Assembly (NCBI GenBank): GCA_022925895.1
Contig: JAKSYS010000032.1
Coordinates: forward strand, 124,001-188,000
Direction of reading: 5' to 3'
Source: Fragilaria crotonensis
Lineage: Eukaryota > Bacillariophyta > Fragilariophyceae > Fragilariales > Fragilariaceae
Length of the DNA: 64,000 bases
Shown piece after piece: positions 1 to 10,341 of the stretch. Under the pieces are notes generated by a model. The model did no database searches. It worked only from the letters and a program-made list of their open reading frames with translations, and was not told where the DNA came from. The translations under genes and the position numbers were made by a program. The number at the start of each line of letters is the position of its first letter. Position 1 is the stretch's first letter.

Positions 1-552
1 TTGACGATGATTATTAAATGCAATCGAGCATAGCACAATAGCACGTAGCAGTACCCAGAACTCGTAGCGGTGCTACGGTGCTATCTACTACCAGTACCAT
101 TAGGTGCGTATGGCTATTGCAGTACAAGTACCGCTGCACTACAGTATCGAAGTATTGATCGGACGTCAGAATCTTGTCCTTCTGTCCAATAGGCGATACG
201 CGTCACTTCAGCGCGCTGGCCAATCACTAGATGTTTAAGTATAAACCGTCCTTTTCTTAAAGATATATTCATGTATATAGATGAACTCTAAGAGCTCTAA
301 GCGCTACGTGTTGTGCCTACTCGACTTAGTAGGACCGTAGGACACTCGCAGCAAGTACTTACATATATCCTTATGCATAGGAAATGCGCTCGATCATCCC
401 TCACGGCTCACGCCTCACGGCTCACTGCTACTCGTAGATGAAGTCGCCTACTCGTACTCGAGTACCTGGTCTTGCCTCTTGCCTCACAACTCACAACGCC
501 CATTTCTGAAGCAACGCGGACAACAAGCTGAAACACCAAATATCCACGAACC
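1..552. other. Intergenic, GTAC-rich, upstream of ftsZ
   Basis: No credible reading frame is seen. The stretch is full of short GTAC-centred words (GTACTCGAGTAC near 455) and a short CTCACGGCTCACGC-type duplication near 400-425. It presumably holds the FtsZ promoter, but no element can be assigned. Confidence 0.6.
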
Positions 553-2045
553 ATGTGGAAAAGGCCTATTGTTTCATTGGCGTCGACAGCTGCTGTGAGT
601 TGTCGGCGTTCGGCGTCGTCTCACTCCAGCATGCAGAAGAAGGCTCTGAAGGCGTTGGGGACCAAACCTATGGATCAAATGCAGCATCCACAACAGCAAC
701 AGCAACAACAGCAGCAACACCTGAGTCCGACTACCACGTCCTCCACTCCAGAAGATATCAACGGTGATCGTGATAAAGAAGAAATGGTGCAATTTTTGAA
801 GAGCCCCACATACTCTCAAAATGGTTCCTCGGTCCCTGATGAATGGGCACCCCTGGTGTCCACGAATGCTTCGGTTAACACAGAGGAACGAATTTCGCCA
901 ATTTCACCGACGCCTCACTTGATTCCTGGCAGCGCTGTTGGTCATCTGCATGAGTTTGCACCTCGCATACTAGTCGCTGGAGTTGGTGGTGGTGGTTCCA
1001 ACGCCGTCAATCATATGGTCTCCAAGGGATTGCAAGGTACGCAACTCGTTCAACTACCGAAGTGCCGCTTGCCGTCTCGCATCTTCTGCATACTTACCGT
1101 CCACTAATGCACATTGTCTCCCTCACTCATACACAAATCCTTATTTGCTCCATGCATGTCGTTGTTCACAAAGGAGTCGATTTCTTGGCCCTCAATACCG
1201 ATGCACAGCACTTGAGTTCAACACTCACTGATCGAAGGCTCCAGTTGGGTGAGGAGTTGACCGGGGGTCTCGGTTGTGGAGCCAATCCCGACACCGGTCG
1301 GTTGGCCGCAGAAGAATGCCGCGACAAGATCTCAGCCGCCTTGGAAAACACCCACATGCTATTCATTACTGCTGGGATGGGCGGCGGCACTGGCACTGGT
1401 GCGGCGCCCGTTGTGGCGGAAATCGCCTATCAAATGGGGATTTTGACTGTTGCCGTTGTCACGTTGCCTTTTACTTTTGAAGGCACTCTTCGAAGACGAT
1501 TGGCGCTAGAAGGGATTCAACAATTGCAAGAGGTGGTGGATACATTGATTGTCATTCCAAATCAAAATTTGTTTGCCCTCGCCACTCCTGAAACCTCGTT
1601 TGTGGAGGCCTTTTCAATGGCCGACGATGTATTGCTTGGTGGCGTCAAAAGTATTACCGACCTCATGTCTTCTCCAGGTCTTATCAATTTGGACTTTGCC
1701 GATGTTCAATCGGTCATGCACGGCATGGGCAATGCCCTCTTGGGAACTGGCATTGCATCGGGCCCTGACCGGGCCTTGGAGGCCGCACAGCTGGCGTTGG
1801 ACAATCCCCTTCTGGGAAGCGATTTGGATATATCCACTGCCAAAGGTATGTTGGTCAACATCACTGGCGGGTCGGACATGACACTTTTTGAAGTCGACAA
1901 GGCTGCGCAGTATGTGACGCAACGAGTTAGTGATCAGAACGCCACTATCATATTTGGCAGCGCGTACGACCCAGCGCTTCAGGGCTCTATTCGTGTATCA
2001 GTGGTGGCGACAGGTATTGACGAAGCTGGGTACATGTTACGTTAA
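553..2045 (+). CDS. ftsZ: FtsZ, mitochondrial-type division GTPase
   Basis: Tubulin-like GTPase that builds the division ring inside an organelle. Two exons, 553-1036 and 1174-2045, are separated by a 137-bp GT-AG intron; joining keeps frame and restores the GLQGVDFLALNTD motif, giving 451 residues. Residues 1-25 are Arg/Ser-rich without acids, as in a mitochondrial presequence. A nine-Gln run lies at 47-55 and a low-complexity linker follows to about 137. The GTPase core has GVGGGGSNAV (143-152) and the tubulin signature GGGTGTG (231-237). Stretches such as VDTLIVIPNQNLF and LINLDFADV resemble alphaproteobacterial FtsZ, which supports the mitochondrial rather than the plastid paralog. The protein stops right after the conserved core (VSVVATGI) and lacks the C-terminal tail peptide of bacterial FtsZ. 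Family call is firm; the compartment is inferred. Confidence 0.95.
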
Positions 2046-2714
2046 TGTCGAGCCGCTAGACTCGGTACTACATGGTTATGTCTTTTCTTTTTCGTCGTCT
2101 TATGCTGCAGGCTGTCGACTGCCGGACAATTCTGTTAGGCGTAGGAAGAAAAATGGTGCACTGCATGCCATCGCAATTCTTCTCGGAGAAACCACTGGAA
2201 GTTTATACAGTAGTAACTCGAATACAGGACTGTTCTCCCAGTCCGGAGTACCACTCTCCGGTCTCCGAAGTCGGAGTACGTGGTCCTATTGTATTACAAC
2301 TTTCTTCTCTCGAGCAAAATAACACACGCACTGCTTGCACCGGATGAATGCTGCGTGTGCGTACTAGTTCATGTACTCTCCCGATAGAAGTGGCACAAGT
2401 CCCTGGAAAGTATGTTGACGTAGATGATTCCAACAGTTTGACCTTGTACTTATTTGAAACCTGAAGCGTGGAAGTACAGTATTTCGAACGCGGCGTCGTG
2501 CGGAAACACCTTTGACTCGAACTTAATTTTATCAATTTCGAAAATACATGAAGCGAATGATTGGTGCGGCTCGAGTGCTAACTTTGCTATTCGATTCGTC
2601 AATTCTATTTCATCGAAAAAGTACAATACCTATTTGGCAATTCTTATAGCTAGGCCGTCAATAGGCGGAAATGTAACAGTGACTCGGTGACATACGGATT
2701 GTGCACCAAGTTGA
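2046..2714. other. Intergenic between convergent ftsZ and DUF6824 gene
   Basis: This is the shared 3' side of two convergent genes. Short open frames here show no domain or composition that suggests coding. Nothing else is seen. Confidence 0.5.
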
Positions 2715-3485
2715 CTACCACCTAAATATAGAACTATCAATCACGCCGTCGGGATCGGCTAGGGATTCCATTGCATTCAAGAAATCGTCGTCGATATGCG
2801 CATCGTTGTCGTCTTCGATCGGATCAAAGTCAAAAATGATCGGATAGTTCAATAACACTTCGATGGCATCCTCGTCAACCATCGTTTCGATCGATCGCTC
2901 GCAGTCGACCGGTACACATGATGACTCGAACAAGTCTGGAAGTGCACTCTCCATTCCCATCAATGCGCAAACCAATGAAAAGTCGGCTGACGGGGTTTCA
3001 TCGCACAACTTTGGCACAACGACGTTCTGCAGCTTTCGTTTCTTTGTGGCCGGCTCTTCGGAGGATGAATCACAAGCAATAATATCGCGAATAGTGCGCT
3101 CCTTCTCTGAATCTTTGGAGGAGATGGCAAATCGAAGTGCGTGACCGACCTTTTCCTTTGCTTTCGTCAGTGATACCTCCGCCCATGTCGAATTCTCGGC
3201 CTTTGAGAGGAATCTTCCACCGGCAGAGTGGATCGTTTCGACGATAGAGAGGACAATCCGAGAGCGTTCAGCTTTCGATGTTGTTTTGGAATAACTTTCA
3301 GAATTATTCTCCACTAGAATCCGGAAGCGACGATTTCCAATGTAGTTGAATGCCTTTCGGCTTCTGTTGCAAAGAACATCGTAGGGGCCCAATTGCAGCG
3401 TGATGCTGGAAGTATTATCGCTATTTTCAGAGAAAGGAGTAGACGCAAAAAGGTTGATGCTTGACTGAGTGCTGGGAATTTGCAT
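2715..3485 (-). CDS. DUF6824 domain protein, possible DNA-binding regulator
   Basis: A 256-residue protein. Residues about 33-118 match the DUF6824 pattern common in stramenopiles: a G-x-x-DVLC-x-R start, GNRRFR in place of the usual GN-x-x-F, a central AGGRFL, then W-x-E/D-V and AKEK-x-x-HALR. DUF6824 members are abundant in diatoms and often suspected to be nuclear regulators, but no function is established. A KKRK run (about 149-152) could be a nuclear signal. The C-terminal third is acidic, with DFDPIEDDNDAHIDDD, like an activation domain (inference). No intron is needed. The start is the first Met of the frame; a short extra 5' exon cannot be excluded. A diverged repeat shared with the upstream side of the next minus-strand gene lies about 140 bp upstream. 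Confidence 0.8.
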   Translation of the reverse strand: MQIPSTQSSINLFASTPFSENSDNTSSITLQLGPYDVLCNRSRKAFNYIGNRRFRILVENNSESYSKTTSKAERSRIVLSIVETIHSAGGRFLSKAENSTWAEVSLTKAKEKVGHALRFAISSKDSEKERTIRDIIACDSSSEEPATKKRKLQNVVVPKLCDETPSADFSLVCALMGMESALPDLFESSCVPVDCERSIETMVDEDAIEVLLNYPIIFDFDPIEDDNDAHIDDDFLNAMESLADPDGVIDSSIFRW

Positions 3486-3620
3486 ATTGTCACTTGAGGT
3501 ATTAAATCGAGAGGACTTGAAGTAGTCAAGTAGTATGGTAGGATCAGGTTCCGAAAGTGGCTTTGTGAGATCTTTTCTTGGATTTTTGGGTCTTCCAAAT
3601 TCGGCGCGTACTCCTTGTTG

Positions 3621-3690
3621 TTACAAGTTACAAGCATGTATTGGACATCGCGCGCTGATGATCCTGTCAAGACTCGATCGCAAATTACAA
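3621..3690 (+). repeat. Diverged direct repeat, copy A
   Basis: About 70 bp beginning TTACAAGTTACAAGCATGT and continuing through GGACATCGCG, CTGATG and CCTGTCAAGACTCGAT. It matches copy B at 6217-6294 with a few small gaps and substitutions. Each copy lies upstream of a minus-strand gene, at 140 and 310 bp from the start codons. Confidence 0.8.
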
Positions 3691-3823
3691 GGGAGCGTTA
3701 CAGCAAAAACTTAAACATTCGTGCGAAATAAACAGTAAGAAGACTGTACGTTGTATGTAGACTCTGCAAATCCAGCGTAGCTTGTCATAAGTCACAAGTC
3801 ATAACTACGAGGTACTGTACTGG

Positions 3824-4100
3824 GGTACCAGTTAAAAATGGCTTTGAGCCCTTAAAAAAAATTGAGCCACTAAATGGTGTAATTTTCACGACCTCTACAA
3901 AAAAGGTGCTCAATATCATTCTAATTACCGCTTCACATACGGCAATGACGTTCCTTGCCATGTGCACCTACGTTCCTTTGCAGTGCAAAACAGGCATTTT
4001 GGAAGCCGCGGTTTTGCTGAACGCACTGGATGTTGGTACCTTGGAGATTTTGCACATCTCAAAATTTCCACCATTGAGCCAGGCCACCAATTTTATGTAG
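3824..4100 (+). pseudogene. Inverted paralogous fragment of the neighbouring unidentified gene
   Basis: 3824-3848 is an exact 25-bp reverse complement of 4507-4531, which lies inside the minus-strand unidentified gene; similarity continues after a 3-base mismatch through a TTAAAAAA run. Both copies read in the same protein frame (VPVKNGFE then PLKK here, SLKN there). From 3824 the plus strand stays open to a stop at 4098-4100, with a plausible protein-like sequence of about 90 codons, but there is no good start codon or upstream exon. I read it as a broken piece of a second gene copy in opposite orientation. An inverted template-switch copy is the alternative. Confidence 0.5.
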
Positions 4101-4404
4101 ACATTCCATGCAGTATTTTTTTTAATCATTGCGAGAAATATAGATAGCTGCTTAACTGTAGTTCCCACGCCATGTACTGTACTTCACGTGATGAATTATA
4201 TTAGGTTTGGCGTGTTACCAAATTGCGACGTAGAATCAGCGTAGCAGTACAAAGAAATTGGATGACGACGATGATGAGATTATGTTGAATGGGGTAAAAA
4301 AACTCAACGGACAAATATTGAAAAATATTCAGGTATATATATAAACGAGTAAATTGCTTAGAGCCATTAAACCGAGAACGACGCTTCTAAAGGCATCAAT
4401 ATCT

Positions 4405-5909
4405 TCATGAATTCTTTGTCCAGTATAGAAATGATTCAACCATGATGAAGCATAAAGCATGATCGACATGTGTGGCACTTGAAGTTGACATGGTGTTTTT
4501 TAATGACTCAAAGCCATTTTTAACTGGTACCATACGCTCAGGATCATTGGCTGGAGTGTTACTTATCATGAACTTCAATTCGTCAATCATCATTCTCTTG
4601 GCGGAAACCTTTTTTTGATGCAACGAAATGACTCTGTCATTCATTTTGAACGAATGTCTCTGTTCAATCAGCATCTTGCATTGGGCAATGCCCGCCAGCA
4701 TGATTTTTTGTTGGAGAGATGGTTCTTGCGATATAGTAGGAAGAGCAACAGCTGCTGTCACAGACCCGTGTCCTGATGTTACTGAACTAGAAATACTAGT
4801 TGTTGTTGCTTCCTTGTTGTTCTTCTGTTTGATGCTTCTCGCATTTTGTCGTAATGCAGCCCGTCCATTGTTTGTATTGTTTCCTGAAGGAGGAAGTGAT
4901 GCCATGAGTAACTCTGACCGGTATGGAATCATAACACTGGGGACAATTGGTCCAAGCAAAGCAAATGAGATAAAGCCAGGAAAACTCCAGTCTAGCTATG
5001 GGCATGAGATTGCCACCATCGTCAATGTCATACATCGGATCGTGGTCGGGTAAATCCTCGTCATTTTGTTCATCAGAACCAACATTGTCAACCACACGCA
5101 CTATCAACGACACTAGTATGGCAGCTGACAAAACTGCCAGTATCATCGAAGCTCTCATCAGTTGCGTTATCACAGCATTGTACACTTGCAGGAATTGTCG
5201 TTTCAATACTTTGAGAAGAAGCTGACAAAAGAGTTCCTTCCAACTGAGTTTTAGTAGCGTTAGTGACAAGAGAAACATACATTCGTTTTCGGACATACAC
5301 ATAGTAGTCGTCCATACTCATGCCTGATGGTAAGTTGCCAGTTGCAACATATGATTTATAGGGACTTCTCTTGTTCATAACAACTGCCAGTGCTTTTTTT
5401 CCATTCTTGATTTGCTCTTGGGCACGAGAAAGCAGGGATCTTCCCTTGATTGGCATAGATTTCTGGGATGACAGTCCGCTGGAGCAAAGGAGACCCAAAT
5501 TGATTTGGTTGGATTGATTGCCGACCAATATGCTGGTTCCAGAAATACAATGAAGAAATGGTTTAAGAACCAGTGTCTTGTTGTTGCGAGTGTTACCTGT
5601 CCGCTGACTCCCTGTCTGCTGCATGATTTCCTCAGTGTCATACATGTGTTCAAATAGCCCAGTGCCCTCGACAAGTTGCTGACTGATACCGACTGAGTCT
5701 GAATCGTCAGGATTACCAAAAAACCGTTCAGAAAGTACCTTTTCTTGAGTAATCTTTGTCATCGCAGTCCCATTAGTACGGAAACAGGCGTTTTGAAAAG
5801 ATACGAAGCTGGCAAAACCTTGAAGCTCTTTTTGGAGACCGGCTCCCCCAAGGAACTTGTTGGCAACTCTGACAACACCAGCAGTGGTCATGAGGAGGTG
5901 AATGCACAC
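4405..5909 (-). CDS. Unidentified protein, two or more exons or broken frames
   Basis: I do not recognise this gene. The minus strand reads as coding from the ATG at 5909 down to a stop at 4405, but across different frames. The first segment (5909 to about 5100, about 270 residues) is Ser/Thr/Gln-rich. An acidic segment with DEQNDEDLPDHDPMYDID sits in a second frame near 5000-5090. The last segment (about 4995 to 4405) has a Ser/Thr/Lys-rich stretch followed by a predicted helical part with many Lys and Met. A short intron with acceptor near 4996 would connect the first and last frames and skip the acidic part, but a frame break fits as well, so exact exons are not given. A fragment of the last segment is repeated inverted at 3824-4100, which suggests a repeated gene family or an unrecognised mobile element. 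Confidence 0.45.
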
Positions 5910-6216
5910 ACAAAATGAGTGAGAAAAAGGTAATGGAGGGAAGAAATATCACCGATTGAAACAGATGATAGAAAGGAGAAAATGAGGCGATCGAGGAAAA
6001 AAACAATCAATGGTAGGGGGACGATAGAACAAGGGAAAAATGATTTTTGTTGAAGGCAACGATTCCGTGCTCGGAGGACCACACGTTTACCATTTGACTA
6101 ACTCGATTGAGAGAATTGTCGTGTTTTACTATATGGACGGTAAAAACAGAAATGAGCAACAAATCTGTTTTTCGTTTTTGTTTTTGTTGAGTGAATTTCC
6201 GTATAAGGGAGGGCCT

Positions 6217-6294
6217 TACAAGTTACAAGCATGTTTAAATTTGGACATCGCGCTGATGATTGATGATCCTGTCAAGACTCGATTGCATTTCACA
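6217..6294 (+). repeat. Diverged direct repeat, copy B
   Basis: Partner of 3621-3690: same order TTACAAGTTACAAGCATGT, GGACATCGCG, CTGATG, CCTGTCAAGACTCGAT, with small insertions. The two copies enclose the unidentified minus-strand gene and its inverted fragment. Confidence 0.8.
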
Positions 6295-6356
6295 TATCAC
6301 GTATGTCTCAATAAACAGGGAGTATAGTACAAGTACTCCGTACAATAAATTGATGT

Positions 6357-6404
6357 TGACACATGACACATGACACATGACACATGACACATGACACATG
6401 ACAC
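6357..6404. repeat. Heptamer minisatellite TGACACA, about 6.9 units
   Basis: Perfect tandem copies of the 7-bp unit TGACACA, ending in a partial unit. It lies 70 bp from a second, unrelated heptamer array. Confidence 0.97.
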
Positions 6405-6474
6405 GCAAGAATTATGTCGTACAGAGTACAGATCGTTCTCTGATCTCCAAGTGGTCATAATGAATGAAATGTCC

Positions 6475-6544
6475 TGCCAACTGCCAACTGCCAACTGCCA
6501 ACTGCCAACTGCCAACTGCCAACTGCCAACTGCCAACTGCCAAC
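6475..6544. repeat. Heptamer minisatellite TGCCAAC, 10 units
   Basis: Exactly ten perfect copies of TGCCAAC. The period equals that of the neighbouring TGACACA array although the units differ. Confidence 0.98.
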
Positions 6545-7323
6545 CACAATTTGGCCGTTTTTGCTCAAGATGAACGCCGTTACTTACCGGATTTCCTGAT
6601 GGTTGCTCTGTCTCTGAAAGTCCATTGAATGAATGCTAACTACTTCTCAGTACTCACTACAGTACTTTACTTGCTAGCGTCGTACTCCTGTTGCGTCAGG
6701 TACAGTAGTATGTCACATGCGTAATACTATGCATACCGGTAGTACGGAGTACATGCAACATGGAATCCTATGGATTCCCAGAAGTCGCCTCAGCTGTACT
6801 GCACCGTCGTACGATAGTAGAAGTGCTAGTCGAACCACATAGCAATCAACGTTTTAGTCCTCTATGTCACGGTATAGTAGGGTATACTACTAAAAGTACT
6901 ACGTCTATACTGTGGCAAGTTGGGCAAAAAACGTTGTGACTATGACAATTTAGAGTATCCGAGGAGTCCAACGGAGTCCCGGATGGTTCACTAAGAGCAT
7001 GCACACCGGTAGCGTTATTTTCTAGCGTCTTTAGAAACTTGATGTGTCTTTAGAAACCTATTTTGGATATTTCGGAAGTGTCCTATGTGGGTCCTATCCC
7101 ACACCCGTAACGCTATTTTTGGTCAGATTCAAAAACTGGAGCGGACCCGTGCCCATGTTGATTGGTGTCGGTTTTCGTTTTTTGCATCCTTCCCAATTTG
7201 ACATACGGCGCACGATCGCGCGATCGATGGAAGCGATCAATCGAAGTGATCAAATAGATGAAATGCTGCAATTGAGCTAATCGAATAGGACATTTTTCGA
7301 CACGCTACAATATGACATTTGAT

Positions 7324-7375
7324 GACCAAACGCTATTCCAAGGTCTACATGTAGACGTTGGAATAGCGTTTGGTC
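7324..7375. repeat. 52-bp near-perfect palindrome inside the MITE
   Basis: Arms GACCAAACGCTATTCCAA and its reverse complement surround a second perfect palindrome GTCTACATGTAGAC, with one unpaired base pair between. RNA from either strand would form a long hairpin. Confidence 0.95.
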
Positions 7376-7443
7376 AGAAAATTGCGTCGCAAAAGTTACA
7401 ATGTAGCGTATCAGGCCCAACCGGTGGTTATAATTTTACGATT

Positions 7444-7465
7444 TTTCGGTCAGATCTGACCGAAA
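7444..7465. repeat. 22-bp perfect palindrome near the MITE right end
   Basis: TTTCGGTCAG followed by ATCTGACCGAAA is fully self-complementary. It lies about 30 bp inside the right terminal repeat. Confidence 0.95.
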
Positions 7466-7499
7466 TCAGAAAATAGCACTACCGGTGTGCATGCTCTAA

Positions 7500-8926
7500 A
7501 ACTCTGGCCTGCGTGGCAGCTGGGGATGGTGGTGGTGGGTTAGCGAAAAAATGCATTGGCAGATATGTCATCACCGATGCATCCAAATCGATCATTTGCG
7601 GAACAAGTGATCGATTTCCATCAGGAAACAAGTTGTTTGCCCTCGACCGCGCGGCGGTTGATTGTCCTGGGGCCGTTAGACTGCTGGGGATATGACGTAA
7701 AAGGAACTGCACTGGAGGTATCAATAGTATAGTAGTGTATACTCGTCTACTGGTGCATTGGCTTAAAGTCTTATCTGCAACAATCCGCAGGCCTGCTGGA
7801 TTTCTACGATATGAACATAACGAAGACGTCTTCAAAATTTTTGTGGAAGGTGCATGCCGAGTATGATAGACCTAAATGGCATACATCCTATGATAGCCAA
7901 ACAGGTGCATTCACCGTTGCGCACTCAATTATCCTACTCCTTTTTGAATTTGCTTTGTGCGTGCGTGTGTGTGTGCGTGCGTGTGTGCGTGTCTGTGTTA
8001 CGGAGTATGACCACTCTGGGGTACTGTTGCACTGTTACGTGGATCACATGTACTACAGGTCTACAGTACATAAATCGACGGTAATTAGTCTGAAACGACA
8101 GTGTGTTACGTTACTGAACTACAATACTGTACGAATTCAAAGTTACTGGATGGAATACTCATTGAATTTGCTGTGAACAGGTTGCTTGACAAATGCTACT
8201 GTAAAAAACCGTGCGATGAACTGCAATACTGGGGCATGATAAGTACCTGGTACTGTACTTCATGAAGTTTCCTACGTTGGTAGTACCATGGTACTGCATA
8301 CTGTAGGGGAAAAAGCAGTGGTACGGAGTACGACCAGTTTGGGGTTTGGGGTACTGTACGTCCAGTTTCCTGTAGTACACACTCCGATCAAATGTGAGGT
8401 ACAATACCCACTCTACTAGCTAGGTCTATATTTAAGCATGCATATATTTTATGTTGATTTATGTTCTGTGGTATGTTTCGACGCGCCGAGCGAAGAACAT
8501 TCTCATACAACTGCTGTATCCCGTATAGTGCTCCAGTGATCCAAGGAGTGTATGTATCGAGTACCATATGTTAATAATATGTTACACATGGTGCGGAGTG
8601 AGTAGAATAACAGTATGAACTACCAGTATACTGGCCTACCTGCCCACACTATGTACAGTATCAGCCACACGATGTGAATAGGTGTACTGTACCGTCGCTT
8701 GTTTGGTACAGTACCTTGTACTTGCGACAAGTGCAACCGTTATCATATACGAATCCATTCATGTATGACGGTATGATCATTCATGTGGGAGTTCTTCTAC
8801 TACCGGCAGTAATATAACCTTGCATTCTGCAACGACTTTTCAGACGGTCAGTTCTGTACTCCAACTCCCTAACAGAGCTGCGAACAATTTTGCTCAGCAT
8901 CACCTGTCTACGGCTATGTATACATC
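7500..8926. other. Gene-free, strongly GTAC-rich spacer
   Basis: No supported gene. A (GT)n/(GC) microsatellite lies at about 7957-7998. From 8020 to 8730 the density of GTAC, AGTAC, GGTACC-like and TGTAC words is the highest of the window, for example GTACCTGGTACTGTAC near 8245. This matches other spacers here and contrasts with the genes. Confidence 0.6.
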
Positions 8927-9742
8927 ATGCGGCGGTTGCCAAATATAAATCTCCAATCACGAGGACAGATCGCCAACTGTGGCGCAACTCAGCATCGAAA
9001 GTACGGACGTCGTCGAGTACCCCACAAACTGTTCATCATGGTGATTGCTGCCGTTGCACTGTCGTCAAACACGGCCAAAGCCAAGCAAACCGAGGCCTTT
9101 GCCCAGATGCAGGCATCTGTATCAAAGTACGCCAGAGCCAATGATCGTAGGATGGTCTTAAGATCGATGCGCGATGTGAAATACCTCAAGTGCGTTCCTC
9201 TCGAGAACCCAGCCCAGCCTTCTCGTGAGAATTTGAGATCGTACGAAGAAGAGCTTGTCATGGAGGAGAGCATCATCTTGAATGGGGTGCCATTCCATGG
9301 CTCTCAGCATTTCTTGACGACGCTGAAGGAGCTTTGCTCCAAGCTATGTGAGCAAGAAGGAGTTTGGCAAAACTCCGACGACCTCTATGACGAGCTGGTG
9401 ACTCGCATGGCTAGATCGACATCGTCGGCTGACTCGTTTTTCAAACTCAATTCTTTGGTTGGATCACCTGACCTAATGCTCCTGCCAACGACGCAAAAAC
9501 AATTGTTCCCCATCAAATTGAATATCTACGTTTCGGCTGGAGAAATTCATACAAATCTCAGCACAACTAATGCCTTCGGCTTGTTCCGCAAAACGGATGT
9601 CAAGCCGGCTGATCTCATGGGCGGGCCGGTCAGTAGTCGGCCTTGGATTGTGCTTCACGCAACCGTGGATGAGCGCGCTAATATTAGCAGCAACAAAACT
9701 GTGCGCCATGCCCGTGTGCTCCTCCCAGAATCCTTGTACTAG
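8927..9742 (+). CDS. Hypothetical protein
   Basis: A 271-residue open frame that I do not recognise. The first 37 residues are basic; a hydrophobic stretch LFIMVIAAVALSS follows at about 35-47, so translation may instead start at the internal ATG at 9038, giving a weak signal peptide. The middle (about 90-175) is acidic and helical and the last 90 residues look like a beta-rich fold (inference from composition). No Cys/His motif, repeat or catalytic motif stands out. Codon use and length favour a real gene. It stands alone between GTAC-rich spacers. Confidence 0.6.
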   Translation: MRRLPNINLQSRGQIANCGATQHRKYGRRRVPHKLFIMVIAAVALSSNTAKAKQTEAFAQMQASVSKYARANDRRMVLRSMRDVKYLKCVPLENPAQPSRENLRSYEEELVMEESIILNGVPFHGSQHFLTTLKELCSKLCEQEGVWQNSDDLYDELVTRMARSTSSADSFFKLNSLVGSPDLMLLPTTQKQLFPIKLNIYVSAGEIHTNLSTTNAFGLFRKTDVKPADLMGGPVSSRPWIVLHATVDERANISSNKTVRHARVLLPESLY

Positions 9743-10341
9743 TACGCTGTTCTGGAGTCGGACGAGAAGAACACCACGCAAAGGTTCTGCAGTACACGAT
9801 CGGCACCTTCAGAGTATCGCAATTCGACCATTTCATGTAAAGTAGAGAGACTCCTTTTTAACTATTGCTTGCTCATCGACTTCTGGGGGCGTCCACCGCT
9901 TTCCGGCTGGATGAAAGTGGCCCGGTACTAGATTACTGGCGTATCATAGAGAAGCACGGAGAGAAATGCCGAGTGAGATTCTCGCTACCTGGTACCGCTT
10001 ACCGTCGGACTGGTACTGTGGACGGTGGAACTGGGTTGACAAAAGCAACTTTTTCTTGGTTCCATTTGCGATGTCTACTACTGTAGCTTATTAGATTTAA
10101 GATTCAACTGATACATCGAGTTTGCAACTCATGCGTCACAGCATGAAGGAAATTCACCAACGAGAATGCTTCAATTAGTAATGTCTTCAACTTATTTTTC
10201 CGTTCGATCGATTCCATGTTTCTTCTGTTACAGATTTCGGTTACGGGGGATGTCGAATTTCTGTTTCATTTCCTTCATTAATACGCTCACAAAACGCAAA
10301 AAGATATCTTCGTAAAGCCTTCTCCCCATCTTGCCAACGCC
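9743..10341. other. Intergenic spacer
   Basis: No gene, repeat or RNA is recognised. A few GGTACC and GGTACT words occur near 9990-10020. Confidence 0.5.

Larger units (their letters stand above)
5910..6991. other. Intergenic with repeat copy B and two minisatellites
   Basis: No gene is seen. It carries the direct repeat at 6217-6294, two period-7 tandem arrays at 6357-6404 and 6475-6544, and then GTAC-rich spacer from about 6640 to 6910. Confidence 0.6.
6992..7499. mobile_element. Harbinger-like MITE with TAA target duplication
   Basis: A non-coding element of about 502 bp (6995-7496) is flanked by TAA on both sides. Its ends are inverted repeats: GAGCATGCACACCGGTAG on the left, the reverse complement on the right, extended to about 30 bp with two mismatches. 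A 3-bp TAA target duplication is the PIF/Harbinger habit. The interior has no coding potential and holds two long perfect palindromes. Its TIR differs from that of the autonomous Harbinger element at 17.4 kb, so that element is probably not its direct parent. Confidence 0.75.

Noticed and set aside
574-819. Leucine-run protein opposite the FtsZ N terminus
   Set aside because: The Leu run is only the antisense of the CAG/CAA repeat that encodes Gln in FtsZ.
3314-3670. Alternative minus-strand frame overlapping the DUF6824 gene
   Set aside because: The DUF6824 motif lies in the other frame. A weak likeness of this frame to 4060-4095 (KFP-x-LSQA) is too short to trust.
6357-6544. Regular repeats resembling a CRISPR array
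   Set aside because: The units are contiguous heptamers without spacers, in a eukaryotic genome; they are minisatellites.
7811-8176. Cys/Val-rich open frame over the GT microsatellite
   Set aside because: The residues come from the GT repeat and GTAC-rich spacer; no start context or homology.
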